Source of the DNA: an uncultured Lachnospiraceae bacterium
Lineage (GTDB): Bacteria > Bacillota > Clostridia > Lachnospirales > Lachnospiraceae
Direction of reading: 5' to 3'
NCBI GenBank assembly: GCA_902476265.1
Contig: CABSCP010000005.1
Location: 62,001-126,000, forward strand
Length of the DNA stretch: 64,000 nucleotides
The notes below the pieces were generated by a model. The model did not search any database. It was not told the DNA's origin and saw only the letters and a program-made list of their open reading frames with translations. This document shows, one piece after another, positions 25,288 through 34,242 of this stretch; position 1 is the stretch's first letter, and every line of letters starts with the position of its first letter. The translations under genes were made by a program, and so were the position numbers.

Positions 25288-26958
25288 TCAGAAAAGTCCG
25301 GTGATTTTCCCGTTTTCATCCACATCGATTCCAAAAGCCGCGGGTTTCTTGGGCAGCCCGGGCATGGTCATTACCGCGCCGGTCAAAACCACCACAAAAC
25401 CTGCGCCAGCGGATACATATACTTCACGGACATTGATTTCAAAACCTTCCGGCCTGCCTAAAAGATCCGGGTTGTCGGAAAGGGAATACTGGGTTTTAGC
25501 CATACATACCGGAAGTTCCCCAAAGCCCAGTTCCTCCAGCTTTTTAATCTGTTTGACTGCGCCGGGCGCATAAGTCACACCGTCAGCGCCGTAAATTTCT
25601 CCGGCAACCGCAGCGATCTTCTCCATGATCGGCAGCTTTTCATCGTAGAGAACACGGAAATTGCTCTCTTTTTCTTCCAGTGTTTTCAATACCTTTTCCG
25701 CCAGCGCAATGCCGCCTTTTCCACCTTTTTCCCAGACTTCGGAAAGCGCGAATTCACAGCCCCTCTCTTCACAAAAGCGGCGGACAAAGGCGGTTTCCGC
25801 TTCCGTATCCGTGACGAAGGAATTGAGGGTGACCACTACCGGAACTCCGTATTTCTGCAGGTTTTCAATGTGCTTTTCCAGATTCACAATCCCTTTTTTC
25901 AGGGCCTCCAGGTTTTCGGCGGCAAGGTCTGCCTTCGGAATCCCGCCATTGTATTTCAGCGCCCGGACGGTGGCCACAAGTACTACCGCATCCGGCTTTA
26001 AGCCTGCCATCCTGCATTTGATATCAAAGAATTTTTCCGCGCCCAGATCCGCGCCGAATCCCGCCTCCGTAATGACATAATCCGCCATTTTCAAGGCTGA
26101 TTTGGTAGCCCGTACGGAATTGCAGCCATGGGCGATATTGGCAAAGGGTCCGCCATGGACAATGGCGGGAGTGTGCTCCAGCGTCTGGATCAGGTTAGGC
26201 TTTAAGGCATCCTTTAAGAGCGCCGCCATGGCGCCTACCGCCTGAAGATCTCCGGCCGTCACAGGCTGGCCCGCATAATTATATGCCACAACGATTCTGG
26301 AAAGCCTCTTTTTCAGGTCCTCCATATCATCTGCCAGACATAAAACAGCCATAATTTCGGAAGCCACCGTGATCACAAAATGATCTTCCCGTACGGTTCC
26401 GTCCATTTTATTGCCCAGGCCCACCACAATATTGCGCAGCACCCGGTCGTTCATATCTTCGCAGCGTTTCCACACCACCTGTCTGGTATCGATTCCCAGT
26501 TCATTTCCCTGCTGAATATGGTTATCCAAAAGGGCTGCCAAAAGGTTGTTTGCGGAGGTGATGGCATGAAAATCCCCGGTAAAATGCAGATTCAGGTCTT
26601 CCATGGGCACTACTTGTGCATAGCCGCCGCCTGCCGCGCCGCCCTTTACACCAAAACAGGGCCCCAGAGAAGGCTCGCGCAATGCAATCACCGCTTTTTT
26701 GCCCAGTTGTCCGAAAGCCTCTCCCAGGCCTACGCTGGTGGTGGTTTTGCCCTCCCCGGCAGGAGTGGGATTGATGGCCGTCACCAGGATCAGTTTTCCG
26801 TTGGGACGATCTGCCACAGATGCGAGATATGCATCGGAAATTTTCGCCTTATAACGGCCGTAGAGTTCCAGGTCATCTTCTCCGATTCCCAGACGCTGCG
26901 CCACTTTCACAATGGGTTCCATGACCGCTTCCTGAGCAATTTCAATGTCTGTCTTCAT
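25288..26958 (-). CDS. fhs: formate-tetrahydrofolate ligase
   Basis: It makes 10-formyl-THF from formate, THF and ATP, the entry step for formate into C1 metabolism and a step of the Wood-Ljungdahl methyl branch. The 556-aa protein has the P-loop 'INPTPAGEGKTTTSVGLG', 'REPSLGPCFGVKGGAAGGGY' and 'FHAITSANNLLAALLDNH'. No acetogenesis-specific gene is present in the window, so use in biosynthesis alone is possible. It sits 18 bp after ftsK with AAAGGAG upstream. Confidence 0.97.
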   Translation of the reverse strand: MKTDIEIAQEAVMEPIVKVAQRLGIGEDDLELYGRYKAKISDAYLASVADRPNGKLILVTAINPTPAGEGKTTTSVGLGEAFGQLGKKAVIALREPSLGPCFGVKGGAAGGGYAQVVPMEDLNLHFTGDFHAITSANNLLAALLDNHIQQGNELGIDTRQVVWKRCEDMNDRVLRNIVVGLGNKMDGTVREDHFVITVASEIMAVLCLADDMEDLKKRLSRIVVAYNYAGQPVTAGDLQAVGAMAALLKDALKPNLIQTLEHTPAIVHGGPFANIAHGCNSVRATKSALKMADYVITEAGFGADLGAEKFFDIKCRMAGLKPDAVVLVATVRALKYNGGIPKADLAAENLEALKKGIVNLEKHIENLQKYGVPVVVTLNSFVTDTEAETAFVRRFCEERGCEFALSEVWEKGGKGGIALAEKVLKTLEEKESNFRVLYDEKLPIMEKIAAVAGEIYGADGVTYAPGAVKQIKKLEELGFGELPVCMAKTQYSLSDNPDLLGRPEGFEINVREVYVSAGAGFVVVLTGAVMTMPGLPKKPAAFGIDVDENGKITGLF

Positions 26959-26976
26959 CTTCGTAAACTCTCCTTT

Positions 26977-29772
26977 TTAAATGATCTCTTCCACAAGCTG
27001 TTCAAATTCATCCATGGTCATCAGCACTTTGCGGGGCTTGGTCCCCTCTTCTTCCCCCACCACGCCGGCGTCCGCAAGCTGATCCATGATTCTCGCCGCG
27101 CGGTTGAATCCGATTTTAAATACGCGCTGCAGCATGCCGATGGAGGCCTTGTCCTTATCGATGATAAATTTCCCCGCCTCTTCAAAATAAGCATCATATT
27201 CTGTGCCGCCGCCCGGGCCCGAGGAACCGCTGCCGCCGGTGAAGTTTTTGAGCTTTTCTTCGATATCTTCGCTGTAAACATTTCCGATTGCCTGATTCTT
27301 TAAGAAATCAACCACATCGGAAACCTCTCCGTCCGAAACGAATGCGCCCTGTACCCGGACCGGCTTGGAATAGCCCTGCGGGTAAAAGAGCATATCCCCT
27401 TTCCCCAACAGTTTTTCCGCTCCGTTCATATCCAGAATGGTTCTGGAATCCACACCGCTGGAAACGGCAAAGGCTACCCTGCTGGGCATATTGGCTTTGA
27501 TCAGTCCGGTGATGACGTCCACCGACGGACGCTGGGTCGCAATGATCAGATGGATGCCCGCCGCACGGGCCAGCTGGGCCAGACGGCAGATGGCTTCTTC
27601 CACCTCTCCGGGGGCCACCATCATCAGATCCGCAAGTTCGTCCACAATAATGACAATCTGGGGCATCTTTTCCGGCACATCGGTTTCTCCCCGCTGTATC
27701 ATCTGCTCCACTTTCTGATTAAATCCCTTCAAATCCCTCACATTATGATCCGCAAACTTCTTATAGCGGTCCGTCATTTCCGCAACGCCCCATTGCAGAG
27801 CAGCGGAGGCTTTCTTGGGATCCGTCACCACGGGGATGAGCAGGTGGGGGATTCCGTTATAAACACTCAGTTCCACCACCTTGGGATCCACCAGAATCAG
27901 CTTCACGTCTGTAGGCTTTGCCTTATAAAGAATGCTCATGATCAGGGTGTTGATGCAGACGGATTTCCCGGACCCGGTTGCCCCCGCAATCAGCATATGC
28001 GGCATTTTGGCAATATCGGAAACCACCACTTTGCCCCCGATGTCCTTGCCCACCGCAAATGCGATGTTGGAGGGGAAGTCTTTAAACTCTTTCGCCTCCA
28101 GCAGTTCCCGAAGGCCCACCGCCGTATTTTCTTTGTTGGGCACCTCAATGCCGATGGCGGCTTTCCCGGGAATGGGGGCTTCAATTCTGATATCCGTAGC
28201 CGCCAGATTTAACTTGATATCGTCGGAAAGGCTTAAAATACGGCTGACCTTCACGCCCTGCTCGGGCTGCAGTTCATATCTGGTGACCGAAGGGCCCTGG
28301 CTGATGTCCGTAATCGTCACGCGGACGCCGAAAGTCTGAAGGGTTTCCTGCAGTCGAACGGCGGTTTCCTTTAATTCTCTTACCCCGTCCCCGCTATTCT
28401 TTGACGCGCTCTTATGTAACAGGCTCACCGGCGGAAAATGATAGGGTCTGTCGGCGGCCTTTTGACACTGCTTTTCCTGCCTGGCAATCTGGCCCCCCAC
28501 AGGGGTCGCTTCCGCCGCTGTCTGAGGTTCTCTTTGCGGCACCGCTTTTGGCCGCGGGGGCCGCTTCACAGGCTGGATTTCAACGGTTTCTTTTCTCTCC
28601 GCCGTCTCCGGAAAAGGAACTTCTCTGTCTTCCGAAGGAAAACGGACTTCTTTCATATCCCGGTATACATCAGCCTCATGGACGACGGGGATCTGCGCTG
28701 CACTGTCTTCCTGCTCCTGATATTCCTCTTCCTCCGGCAAAAAATCCGGCATTTCGGCAGCTTCTTCAAATCCTTCCGTCTCGGAAAGGCTTTGCTGATG
28801 CATGGTCTGGATCCGCACTTTTTCAAAATCGATCCCGCTGTCATTCACCGGCCTGACATTATGTATTTCCACTTTTTCTTCCGGGATGCTGTCCACGGTG
28901 ATCTCATGGATATCGTCCCGCATCTTCTTCGTGCGGACACTGTCCTTTAAATCGGTATCCATCATGACACCGGATACCTTTCTGTCCATCCTGAGGATCC
29001 TTTCCGCCTCCAGCCGGGCCTCCTCTTCTTCCCGCAGCCGGGCCTGTTCCTCTCTGCGGGCAGCGGCCTCTTCTCTGCGTGCGGCCGTCTCTTCCCGCCG
29101 CTTCTCACTGCGTTCCCGCCGGACCTGGGCGTCCGTTTTCGCCGTTTCATAAACCCGGCGCCCGGAAGATTTCACGCTGCTCACAAAGGACCGTTCCGTA
29201 ATGATCACCATACAGATGATGGAAAGGACCAAAATGAGGAGCACCGTCCCCACCATTCCCAGAAAATGATGGAGCAGCCAGGCGACGGAACCGGCAATCA
29301 CGCCTCCTCCGGTCCGGTCATCGGCGCTGGTCATATAAAAGTCCCTGGCGGAATAAGTTTCCCGCATGACATTGTTCTGTCCGATCAGTTCCAAAACCAT
29401 ACCGATCAGTAAAAACAGCACGATTCCGGCGATCAGCTTCATGATCGCAATCCGGTTCCCCTGATTGGATATGCCAAAGGCGATGGCGATAAACGCCAGT
29501 ACCGGCACCGCATAGGCTGTCAGCCCGAAAATACCGAACATCACCCGGCTGACCGCGTCGCCCGCCACGCCGATCATTCCGAAATTACATAAAAATAATA
29601 AGACGGTCAATGCGAAAACACAGATCAGCACGATCTCATTGGTAATTGCACTGCTTTCGGCCTGGGCTTTTGCCGCAGGCTTCTTCGTTCCGGAATTGGT
29701 ATTGCTTCTGCTTTTTCCCCTGTTTGCAGGGGAAGAAGTCTTCTTTCTGCTTCCCTGAGCAGATGATGCCAT
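26977..29772 (-). CDS. ftsK: FtsK/SpoIIIE DNA translocase
   Basis: A membrane-anchored hexameric ATPase that pumps chromosomal DNA through the division or sporulation septum. Residues 1-45 are basic and low-complexity, then four transmembrane segments run to about residue 195. A long charged linker follows, with an Arg/Glu-rich coiled coil ('RREETAARREEAAARREEQ'). The motor domain has Walker A 'GATGSGKSVCINTL' and 'ATQRPSVDVITGLIKANMPS', and a winged-helix gamma domain ends the protein. The ATG at 29772 has GGAGGAG 7 bp before it. B. subtilis also keeps tepA next to spoIIIE, as here. Confidence 0.95.
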   Translation of the reverse strand: MASSAQGSRKKTSSPANRGKSRSNTNSGTKKPAAKAQAESSAITNEIVLICVFALTVLLFLCNFGMIGVAGDAVSRVMFGIFGLTAYAVPVLAFIAIAFGISNQGNRIAIMKLIAGIVLFLLIGMVLELIGQNNVMRETYSARDFYMTSADDRTGGGVIAGSVAWLLHHFLGMVGTVLLILVLSIICMVIITERSFVSSVKSSGRRVYETAKTDAQVRRERSEKRREETAARREEAAARREEQARLREEEEARLEAERILRMDRKVSGVMMDTDLKDSVRTKKMRDDIHEITVDSIPEEKVEIHNVRPVNDSGIDFEKVRIQTMHQQSLSETEGFEEAAEMPDFLPEEEEYQEQEDSAAQIPVVHEADVYRDMKEVRFPSEDREVPFPETAERKETVEIQPVKRPPRPKAVPQREPQTAAEATPVGGQIARQEKQCQKAADRPYHFPPVSLLHKSASKNSGDGVRELKETAVRLQETLQTFGVRVTITDISQGPSVTRYELQPEQGVKVSRILSLSDDIKLNLAATDIRIEAPIPGKAAIGIEVPNKENTAVGLRELLEAKEFKDFPSNIAFAVGKDIGGKVVVSDIAKMPHMLIAGATGSGKSVCINTLIMSILYKAKPTDVKLILVDPKVVELSVYNGIPHLLIPVVTDPKKASAALQWGVAEMTDRYKKFADHNVRDLKGFNQKVEQMIQRGETDVPEKMPQIVIIVDELADLMMVAPGEVEEAICRLAQLARAAGIHLIIATQRPSVDVITGLIKANMPSRVAFAVSSGVDSRTILDMNGAEKLLGKGDMLFYPQGYSKPVRVQGAFVSDGEVSDVVDFLKNQAIGNVYSEDIEEKLKNFTGGSGSSGPGGGTEYDAYFEEAGKFIIDKDKASIGMLQRVFKIGFNRAARIMDQLADAGVVGEEEGTKPRKVLMTMDEFEQLVEEII

Positions 29773-29822
29773 AATAATCTCCTCCAATGGTACGGCCTGA
29801 AATGATAGTCCGAACCTAGTTT

Positions 29823-29851
29823 AGTATATCACTTAATTTTTCTCTTGTCAC
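29823..29851 (-). promoter_or_regulatory. promoter of ftsK (and possibly the fhs-folD-nfn run)
   Basis: Minus strand: GTGACA at 29846-29851, 17-bp spacer, TATACT at 29823-29828, about 50 bp before the ftsK start. It overlaps the 3' end of tepA. Confidence 0.6.
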
Positions 29852-30545
29852 TATTGCTGTTTTTCTTTTTCTGCCGATCCGCCAGTTCGTGTATTTTTTT
29901 CACTGCTTCCTTAATACCGCCCACTTCGGAAATGATTCCTTCCCGGACAGTTTCCTGCCCCACCAGAATGGTCCCCAGGTCTTTTGTCAGCATTCCCTGA
30001 TTCATCATCAGTTCCTCCATGCGTCTCTGTGTCACATTGCAGTGGCTGCAGACAAAACCGGTGATCCTGTCCTGAATCTGTTTAAAATAGTCAAAGGTCT
30101 GTGGCGCTCCGATGACGGTTCCGCTCATGCGGACCGGATGAATGACCATGGTTCCCGTGGGCACAATAAAAGAATAGTCCGTACTCACCGCAATGGGAAC
30201 CCCGATGGAATGGCTGCCTCCCAAAACCAGAGATACGGTGGGTTTGCTCAGAGAAGCGATCATTTCCGCGATGGCAAGTCCCGCTTCCACATCGCCTCCC
30301 ATGGTATTTAAGAGCACTAAAAGGCCGTCGATATTGCCGCTGTCCTCTATGGCGGCCAGCTGCGGCAGAATATGCTCATATTTTGTTGTTTTAGAGGAAC
30401 TGCTCAAATTGTCATGTCCTTCAATCTCACCGATGATGGTGATCAGGTGGATGGTGCTTCCGCCGCCGGTATTTTCCAGCGTCAGCTGTCCGGTCTCTTC
30501 GATCCGTTCATCCCTGTGCTGTTCCTGTTCTTCTTTTTTTCCCAT
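29829..30545 (-). CDS. ClpP-class serine protease, TepA-like translocation-enhancing protein
   Basis: A cytoplasmic ClpP/crotonase-fold protease of 238 aa. Catalytic candidates are the serine in 'LVLGGSHSIGVPIAVSTD' and the histidine in 'TMVIHPVRMSG', with 'LLVLLNTMGGDVEAGLAIAE' forming the oxyanion strand. In B. subtilis the related TepA was linked to efficient protein export. A hydrophilic, lysine-rich tail (RQKKKNSNSDKRKIK) ends the protein. The ribosome-binding site (AGGAGTGA) lies in the 3' arm of a stable hairpin, so translation may be controlled. Confidence 0.85.
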   Translation of the reverse strand: MGKKEEQEQHRDERIEETGQLTLENTGGGSTIHLITIIGEIEGHDNLSSSSKTTKYEHILPQLAAIEDSGNIDGLLVLLNTMGGDVEAGLAIAEMIASLSKPTVSLVLGGSHSIGVPIAVSTDYSFIVPTGTMVIHPVRMSGTVIGAPQTFDYFKQIQDRITGFVCSHCNVTQRRMEELMMNQGMLTKDLGTILVGQETVREGIISEVGGIKEAVKKIHELADRQKKKNSNSDKRKIK

Positions 30546-30552
30546 AAAAATA

Positions 30553-30601
30553 TCACTCCTGCATTCCTTTTTTCAATTAAAGGAAGTATGTGCAGGAGTG
30601 A
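30553..30601 (-). promoter_or_regulatory. hairpin that buries the tepA Shine-Dalgarno sequence (also terminator-like)
   Basis: An 11-bp outer stem (TCACTCCTGCA at 30553-30563, TGCAGGAGTGA at 30591-30601) is continued by an inner stem TTCCTTT/AAAGGAA. On the minus strand the 3' arm holds GCAGGAGTGA, the SD of tepA, followed by ATATTTTT and the ATG. It could be an intrinsic terminator of the membrane-protein gene, a translational switch for tepA, or both. Confidence 0.6.
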
Positions 30602-30607
30602 CCAGTC

Positions 30608-32077
30608 TTATACGTCAAAATCATCGTTATCAGCCACCGGGACTTCAAAATACATCTGTTCCGGCGCCGGTTCAAAAGCATAACCCATTTCTTTTTTTAC
30701 ATGACGCCTGGGAACCGGAAGCGGATTTTCCAGATATTCTCCTGGGCCCGGCCTCGCTTCTTTCGCTGTGTCCGGCACTGCAAAAGAAGGCACCCTGTCT
30801 TCTTCCGGTTCCGGCGTTTCTTCTTTCTGCATCCTTGGTTCCGCAGCTTCCTCCGGCTCTGCATGCAGCATGCTCAGGATTCCGAAACCGGACAGCACGC
30901 CGAAATACAGAAAACGCAGACCCTGTTCCTGTAAAACAACATTGGACAAAAATTCCGTCAACACCAGGAACGACAGGGGAAGAATCCACATAGCCCCTTT
31001 GGAAAGCCCTTTTTCCGAAGCGCCGAACAGCGCGAAAAAGGACAGCAGATACACCGGAACCGTCATCCAGTATTCCGTCATGGTGGGGCTGTGTAAAAGG
31101 GCTGTGCGGTTTCCCCCTGCAAGGGAAACATACCATTCGCCCATCAGCGCCGAAACGCTTTGAGAGAGATTCTGATGCTGCCCGGACATAAAAACCGCCA
31201 GTAACACCAGGATAAAAAAGCCGAATAATACAGCGCATCCGTATTCTGTCAGGAGCAGGTTATCCGGTTTCTTTTTCCGCCGCAGGATGAGAAATCCCGA
31301 AATAAACAGCAGGATAAAGCAGCACAGCCGGATATCAAAAAAAGCGAAAGCGCCGCACAGGATGCCCGTGGCACAGACCGCGGGCATTTTATACCGGTTT
31401 CCGGGATGCCTGAGAATCCAGTCCAGGCATCCGGCGCAGACCAGCATGAGAATCCCCGCTGCGGTCAGAAGCAGACTCTGGGGTTCCGCCGTAAAAGTGC
31501 TGTTAAAAAAAGGAGGGAGACAAATCACGGAGAGCACACTAGTCACGGCACAGACCGTTCCTGTCAGCCTGTGCACGCCTATGTAAAAGAAAAGACATCC
31601 GGCCGCCTGCAGAATCAGATTACACCAGAATACCGCATAGTTCCGGTCAAACAGACCGATTCCCAGATGCAGAAGCCAGACATAAAAATCCCCGGAAAAA
31701 AGCCCGGAAAGATGCGCCCCTGCCGGAGATGCCGCCAGGTCGAAGCAGATCTGTCCGTCCGTAACAATGCCTGCAGGCGCAAAAAATAAGCGCGCACAGA
31801 CCAGGACGCCCAAAAGAAAAAGCACAAGGCTCCAGTCTGTCAGGCTCATTTTCCCCCTCTGTGTGAGCGAAACGATATCCAGACGCAGTCTGCCGGCGAT
31901 CAGCTTTCCCGGCAGATAAACTGCCAGAAGCGCTGCCACGATCACGCCCGCCGTAAGGAGGAAATAAGCCTGCATGGGCAGACTCATCATCCTGGTTAGC
32001 GCCGCAGTTGTCCTGGAAAAGCACAGGCACAGAATACAGGCATAGAAAAACCAAATGACTTGACTCTTTTTCTCCAT
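30608..32077 (-). CDS. polytopic membrane protein of unknown function
   Basis: A 489-aa protein with roughly 10-11 hydrophobic helices between residues 5 and 395, including a loop 'FAPAGIVTDGQICFDLAASP', followed by a hydrophilic acidic C-terminal tail of about 90 residues (rich in Pro, Glu, ending DNDDFDV). The topology resembles glycosyltransferase-39/dolichyl-phosphate-mannose transferases, but no Asp-rich loop motif is evident, so I do not assign an activity. The tail with 'NPLPVPRRHVKKEMG' looks conserved and may be a cytoplasmic binding site. The ATG has GGGGGAG upstream. Confidence 0.6.
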   Translation of the reverse strand: MEKKSQVIWFFYACILCLCFSRTTAALTRMMSLPMQAYFLLTAGVIVAALLAVYLPGKLIAGRLRLDIVSLTQRGKMSLTDWSLVLFLLGVLVCARLFFAPAGIVTDGQICFDLAASPAGAHLSGLFSGDFYVWLLHLGIGLFDRNYAVFWCNLILQAAGCLFFYIGVHRLTGTVCAVTSVLSVICLPPFFNSTFTAEPQSLLLTAAGILMLVCAGCLDWILRHPGNRYKMPAVCATGILCGAFAFFDIRLCCFILLFISGFLILRRKKKPDNLLLTEYGCAVLFGFFILVLLAVFMSGQHQNLSQSVSALMGEWYVSLAGGNRTALLHSPTMTEYWMTVPVYLLSFFALFGASEKGLSKGAMWILPLSFLVLTEFLSNVVLQEQGLRFLYFGVLSGFGILSMLHAEPEEAAEPRMQKEETPEPEEDRVPSFAVPDTAKEARPGPGEYLENPLPVPRRHVKKEMGYAFEPAPEQMYFEVPVADNDDFDV

Positions 32078-32141
32078 ATCTCCCCCATATCAGAAAAACC
32101 GCTCCAAAAAAATGCTGCTTCTAAACGGCCTGCCGCCTGTT

Positions 32142-33416
32142 TTACAATGCCTGTTCCAGATCGGCAATGATATCTTCCACGTTTTCGATTCCTACGGAAA
32201 GACGGATCAGATCCGGCGCCACGCCCGCTTCTTTGAGCTGCTCATCGTTCATCTGCCTGTGGGTATGGCTTGCCGGATGAAGCACACAGGTGCGGGCATC
32301 TGCCACATGGGTTACGATGGCTGCCAGTTTTAAACGGTCCATCATCTTTTCCGCCGCCTTCCGTCCGCCTTTTAAGCCGAAGGAAATGACGCCGCAGGTC
32401 CCTTTCGGCATATATTTTTTCGCCAGTTCATAATAGGGACTGCTGGCCAGCCCCGGGTAATTCACCCAGGCCACTTTTTCATGGTTTTCCAGATAAGAGG
32501 CAACCCGCAGGGCATTCTCACAGTGACGGGGCATGCGCAGATGCAGGGTTTCCAGTCCGATATTTAAAAGGAACGCGTTCTGAGGGGACTGGATGGAGCC
32601 CAGATCCCGCATCAGCTGGGCTGTGGCTTTCTGAATATAAGCCATTTTCCCGAACTTTTCCGCGTAAACGATGCCGTGATAGGATTCGTCCGGCGTGCAG
32701 AGTCCCGGGAACTTATCCGGATAAGCCAGCCAGTCAAAATTGCCGGAATCCACAATGGCTCCTCCCACACACATTCCATGACCGTCCATGTATTTTGTGG
32801 TGGAATGGGTCACGATATCCGCCCCCCATTTGAAAGGATTACAGTTGATAGGGGTGGGAAAAGTATTGTCAACGATCAGCGGCACCTGATGCTCATGAGC
32901 TACTTTCGCAAATTTCTCAATATCCAAAACCACCAGCGCCGGATTGGCAATGGTTTCGGCCAGCACGCACTTGGTATTGGGTAAAAAAGCGCTGCAGAGG
33001 GTTTCATAATCCGAATCGGGATCCACAACCGTACAGGAAATCCCCATTTTTTTCATGGTGACGGCCAGCAGATTGAAAGTGCCCCCGTAAACTTTGGAGG
33101 AAAGCACCACATGATCTCCCGCTTCACAGATATTAAACACCGCGTAATAGTTCGCCGCCTGTCCGGAAGAGGTGAGCATTGCCGCCACACCGCCTTCCAG
33201 CTCACAGATCTTCTGCGCCACGCAGTCATTGGTGGGATTGGCAAGACGGGTATAAAAATAACCGGACTCCTCCAAATCAAAGAGCCTTCCCATCTGCTCG
33301 CTGGTTTCATACTTAAATGTCGTGCTCTGGTAAATGGGAAGCACTCTGGGTTCCCCGTTTTTGGGCTGCCATCCGGACTGGATGCAGACTGTTTCTTTTG
33401 CATATTGGCCGTTCAT
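32142..33416 (-). CDS. metY: O-acetylhomoserine sulfhydrylase (aminocarboxypropyltransferase)
   Basis: A PLP enzyme that makes homocysteine from O-acetylhomoserine and sulfide, the direct-sulfhydrylation route to methionine. It is a Cys/Met-metabolism family member of 424 aa. The PLP lysine is in 'DIVTHSTTKYMDGHG', the phosphate-binding region in 'LTSSGQAANYYAVFNI' and the cofactor aspartate in 'PLIVDNTFPTPINC'. No S-box or T-box leader is seen in the 39 bp between it and yebC, so it may be co-transcribed with yebC. The ATG has GGGAGAG upstream. Confidence 0.93.
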   Translation of the reverse strand: MNGQYAKETVCIQSGWQPKNGEPRVLPIYQSTTFKYETSEQMGRLFDLEESGYFYTRLANPTNDCVAQKICELEGGVAAMLTSSGQAANYYAVFNICEAGDHVVLSSKVYGGTFNLLAVTMKKMGISCTVVDPDSDYETLCSAFLPNTKCVLAETIANPALVVLDIEKFAKVAHEHQVPLIVDNTFPTPINCNPFKWGADIVTHSTTKYMDGHGMCVGGAIVDSGNFDWLAYPDKFPGLCTPDESYHGIVYAEKFGKMAYIQKATAQLMRDLGSIQSPQNAFLLNIGLETLHLRMPRHCENALRVASYLENHEKVAWVNYPGLASSPYYELAKKYMPKGTCGVISFGLKGGRKAAEKMMDRLKLAAIVTHVADARTCVLHPASHTHRQMNDEQLKEAGVAPDLIRLSVGIENVEDIIADLEQAL

Positions 33417-33455
33417 ATTTCTCTCCCATCTGTGCGCTTTGACACGCGTCTGTAC

Positions 33456-34187
33456 TTATTCCTCGTCCCAGTTGTGGTAAACCGCCTGGACGTCGTCATC
33501 TTCGTCCAGAAGATCCAGCGTTTTCTGCAGGCCTTTTAAAGCGGTTTCGTCGGTTAGCTTCACATAGTTCTGAGGGATCATGGTCACTTCCGCCTGGGCC
33601 ATGGGGATGCCTTCTTTCTCCAGGGCTTCCCGGACCGCTTCAAAGGAATCGGGATCGGTCAGGACTTCAAAACTGTCCTCTTCTTCGGAAAAATCCTCTG
33701 CTCCCGCATCCAGGGCCATCATCATCAGATCATCCGCTTCCATTTCACACTCTTCTTTGTCGATGATGATCTGTCCCTTTTTATCGAACATGAAGGACAC
33801 GCAGCCGGGTGTGCCGATATTGCCGTTTCCTTTTGAAAAAGCGCTTCTCACGTTTGCCGCAGTCCTGTTTTTGTTATCTGTCAGGGCATCTACAATAATG
33901 GCAATACCGCTGGGGCCGTAGCCTTCATAAGTCACATATTCATAGTTCACGTTGCCCACATCACCGGCTGCCTTTTTGATACCGCGCTCGATGGTATCGT
34001 TTGGCATATTGTTTGCCTTGGCTTTGGCAATGACCTGGGAAAGCTTGAAGTTATTGGCCGGATCAGGGCCGCCCTCCTTAACCGCTACCGCGATTTCTCT
34101 GCCCAGAATGGTAAAAATCTTTCCTTTTGCAGCATCATTTTTCTCTTTCTTGTGTTTGATATTTGCAAATTTTGAATGTCCTGACAT
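33456..34187 (-). CDS. YebC/PmpR family protein
   Basis: A DUF28 protein of 243 aa. The family was long annotated as a DNA-binding regulator, and some members are now known to help ribosomes through proline-rich stretches. The N-terminus 'MSGHSKFANIKHKKEKNDAA', 'GREIAVAVKEGGPDPANNFKL' and 'YEGYGPSGIAIIVDALTDN' are diagnostic. The alternative readings of the family cannot be separated from sequence alone. Confidence 0.95.
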   Translation of the reverse strand: MSGHSKFANIKHKKEKNDAAKGKIFTILGREIAVAVKEGGPDPANNFKLSQVIAKAKANNMPNDTIERGIKKAAGDVGNVNYEYVTYEGYGPSGIAIIVDALTDNKNRTAANVRSAFSKGNGNIGTPGCVSFMFDKKGQIIIDKEECEMEADDLMMMALDAGAEDFSEEEDSFEVLTDPDSFEAVREALEKEGIPMAQAEVTMIPQNYVKLTDETALKGLQKTLDLLDEDDDVQAVYHNWDEE

Positions 34188-34242
34188 CTCTTCTTCTCCT
34201 TATTCCTCTGTGATTTATTCAGGCTGTATCAAGATACAGCAG

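Noticed and set aside
26959..26976. A tetrahydrofolate riboswitch before fhs
   Set aside because: Only 18 bp separate ftsK and fhs, too short for any riboswitch.
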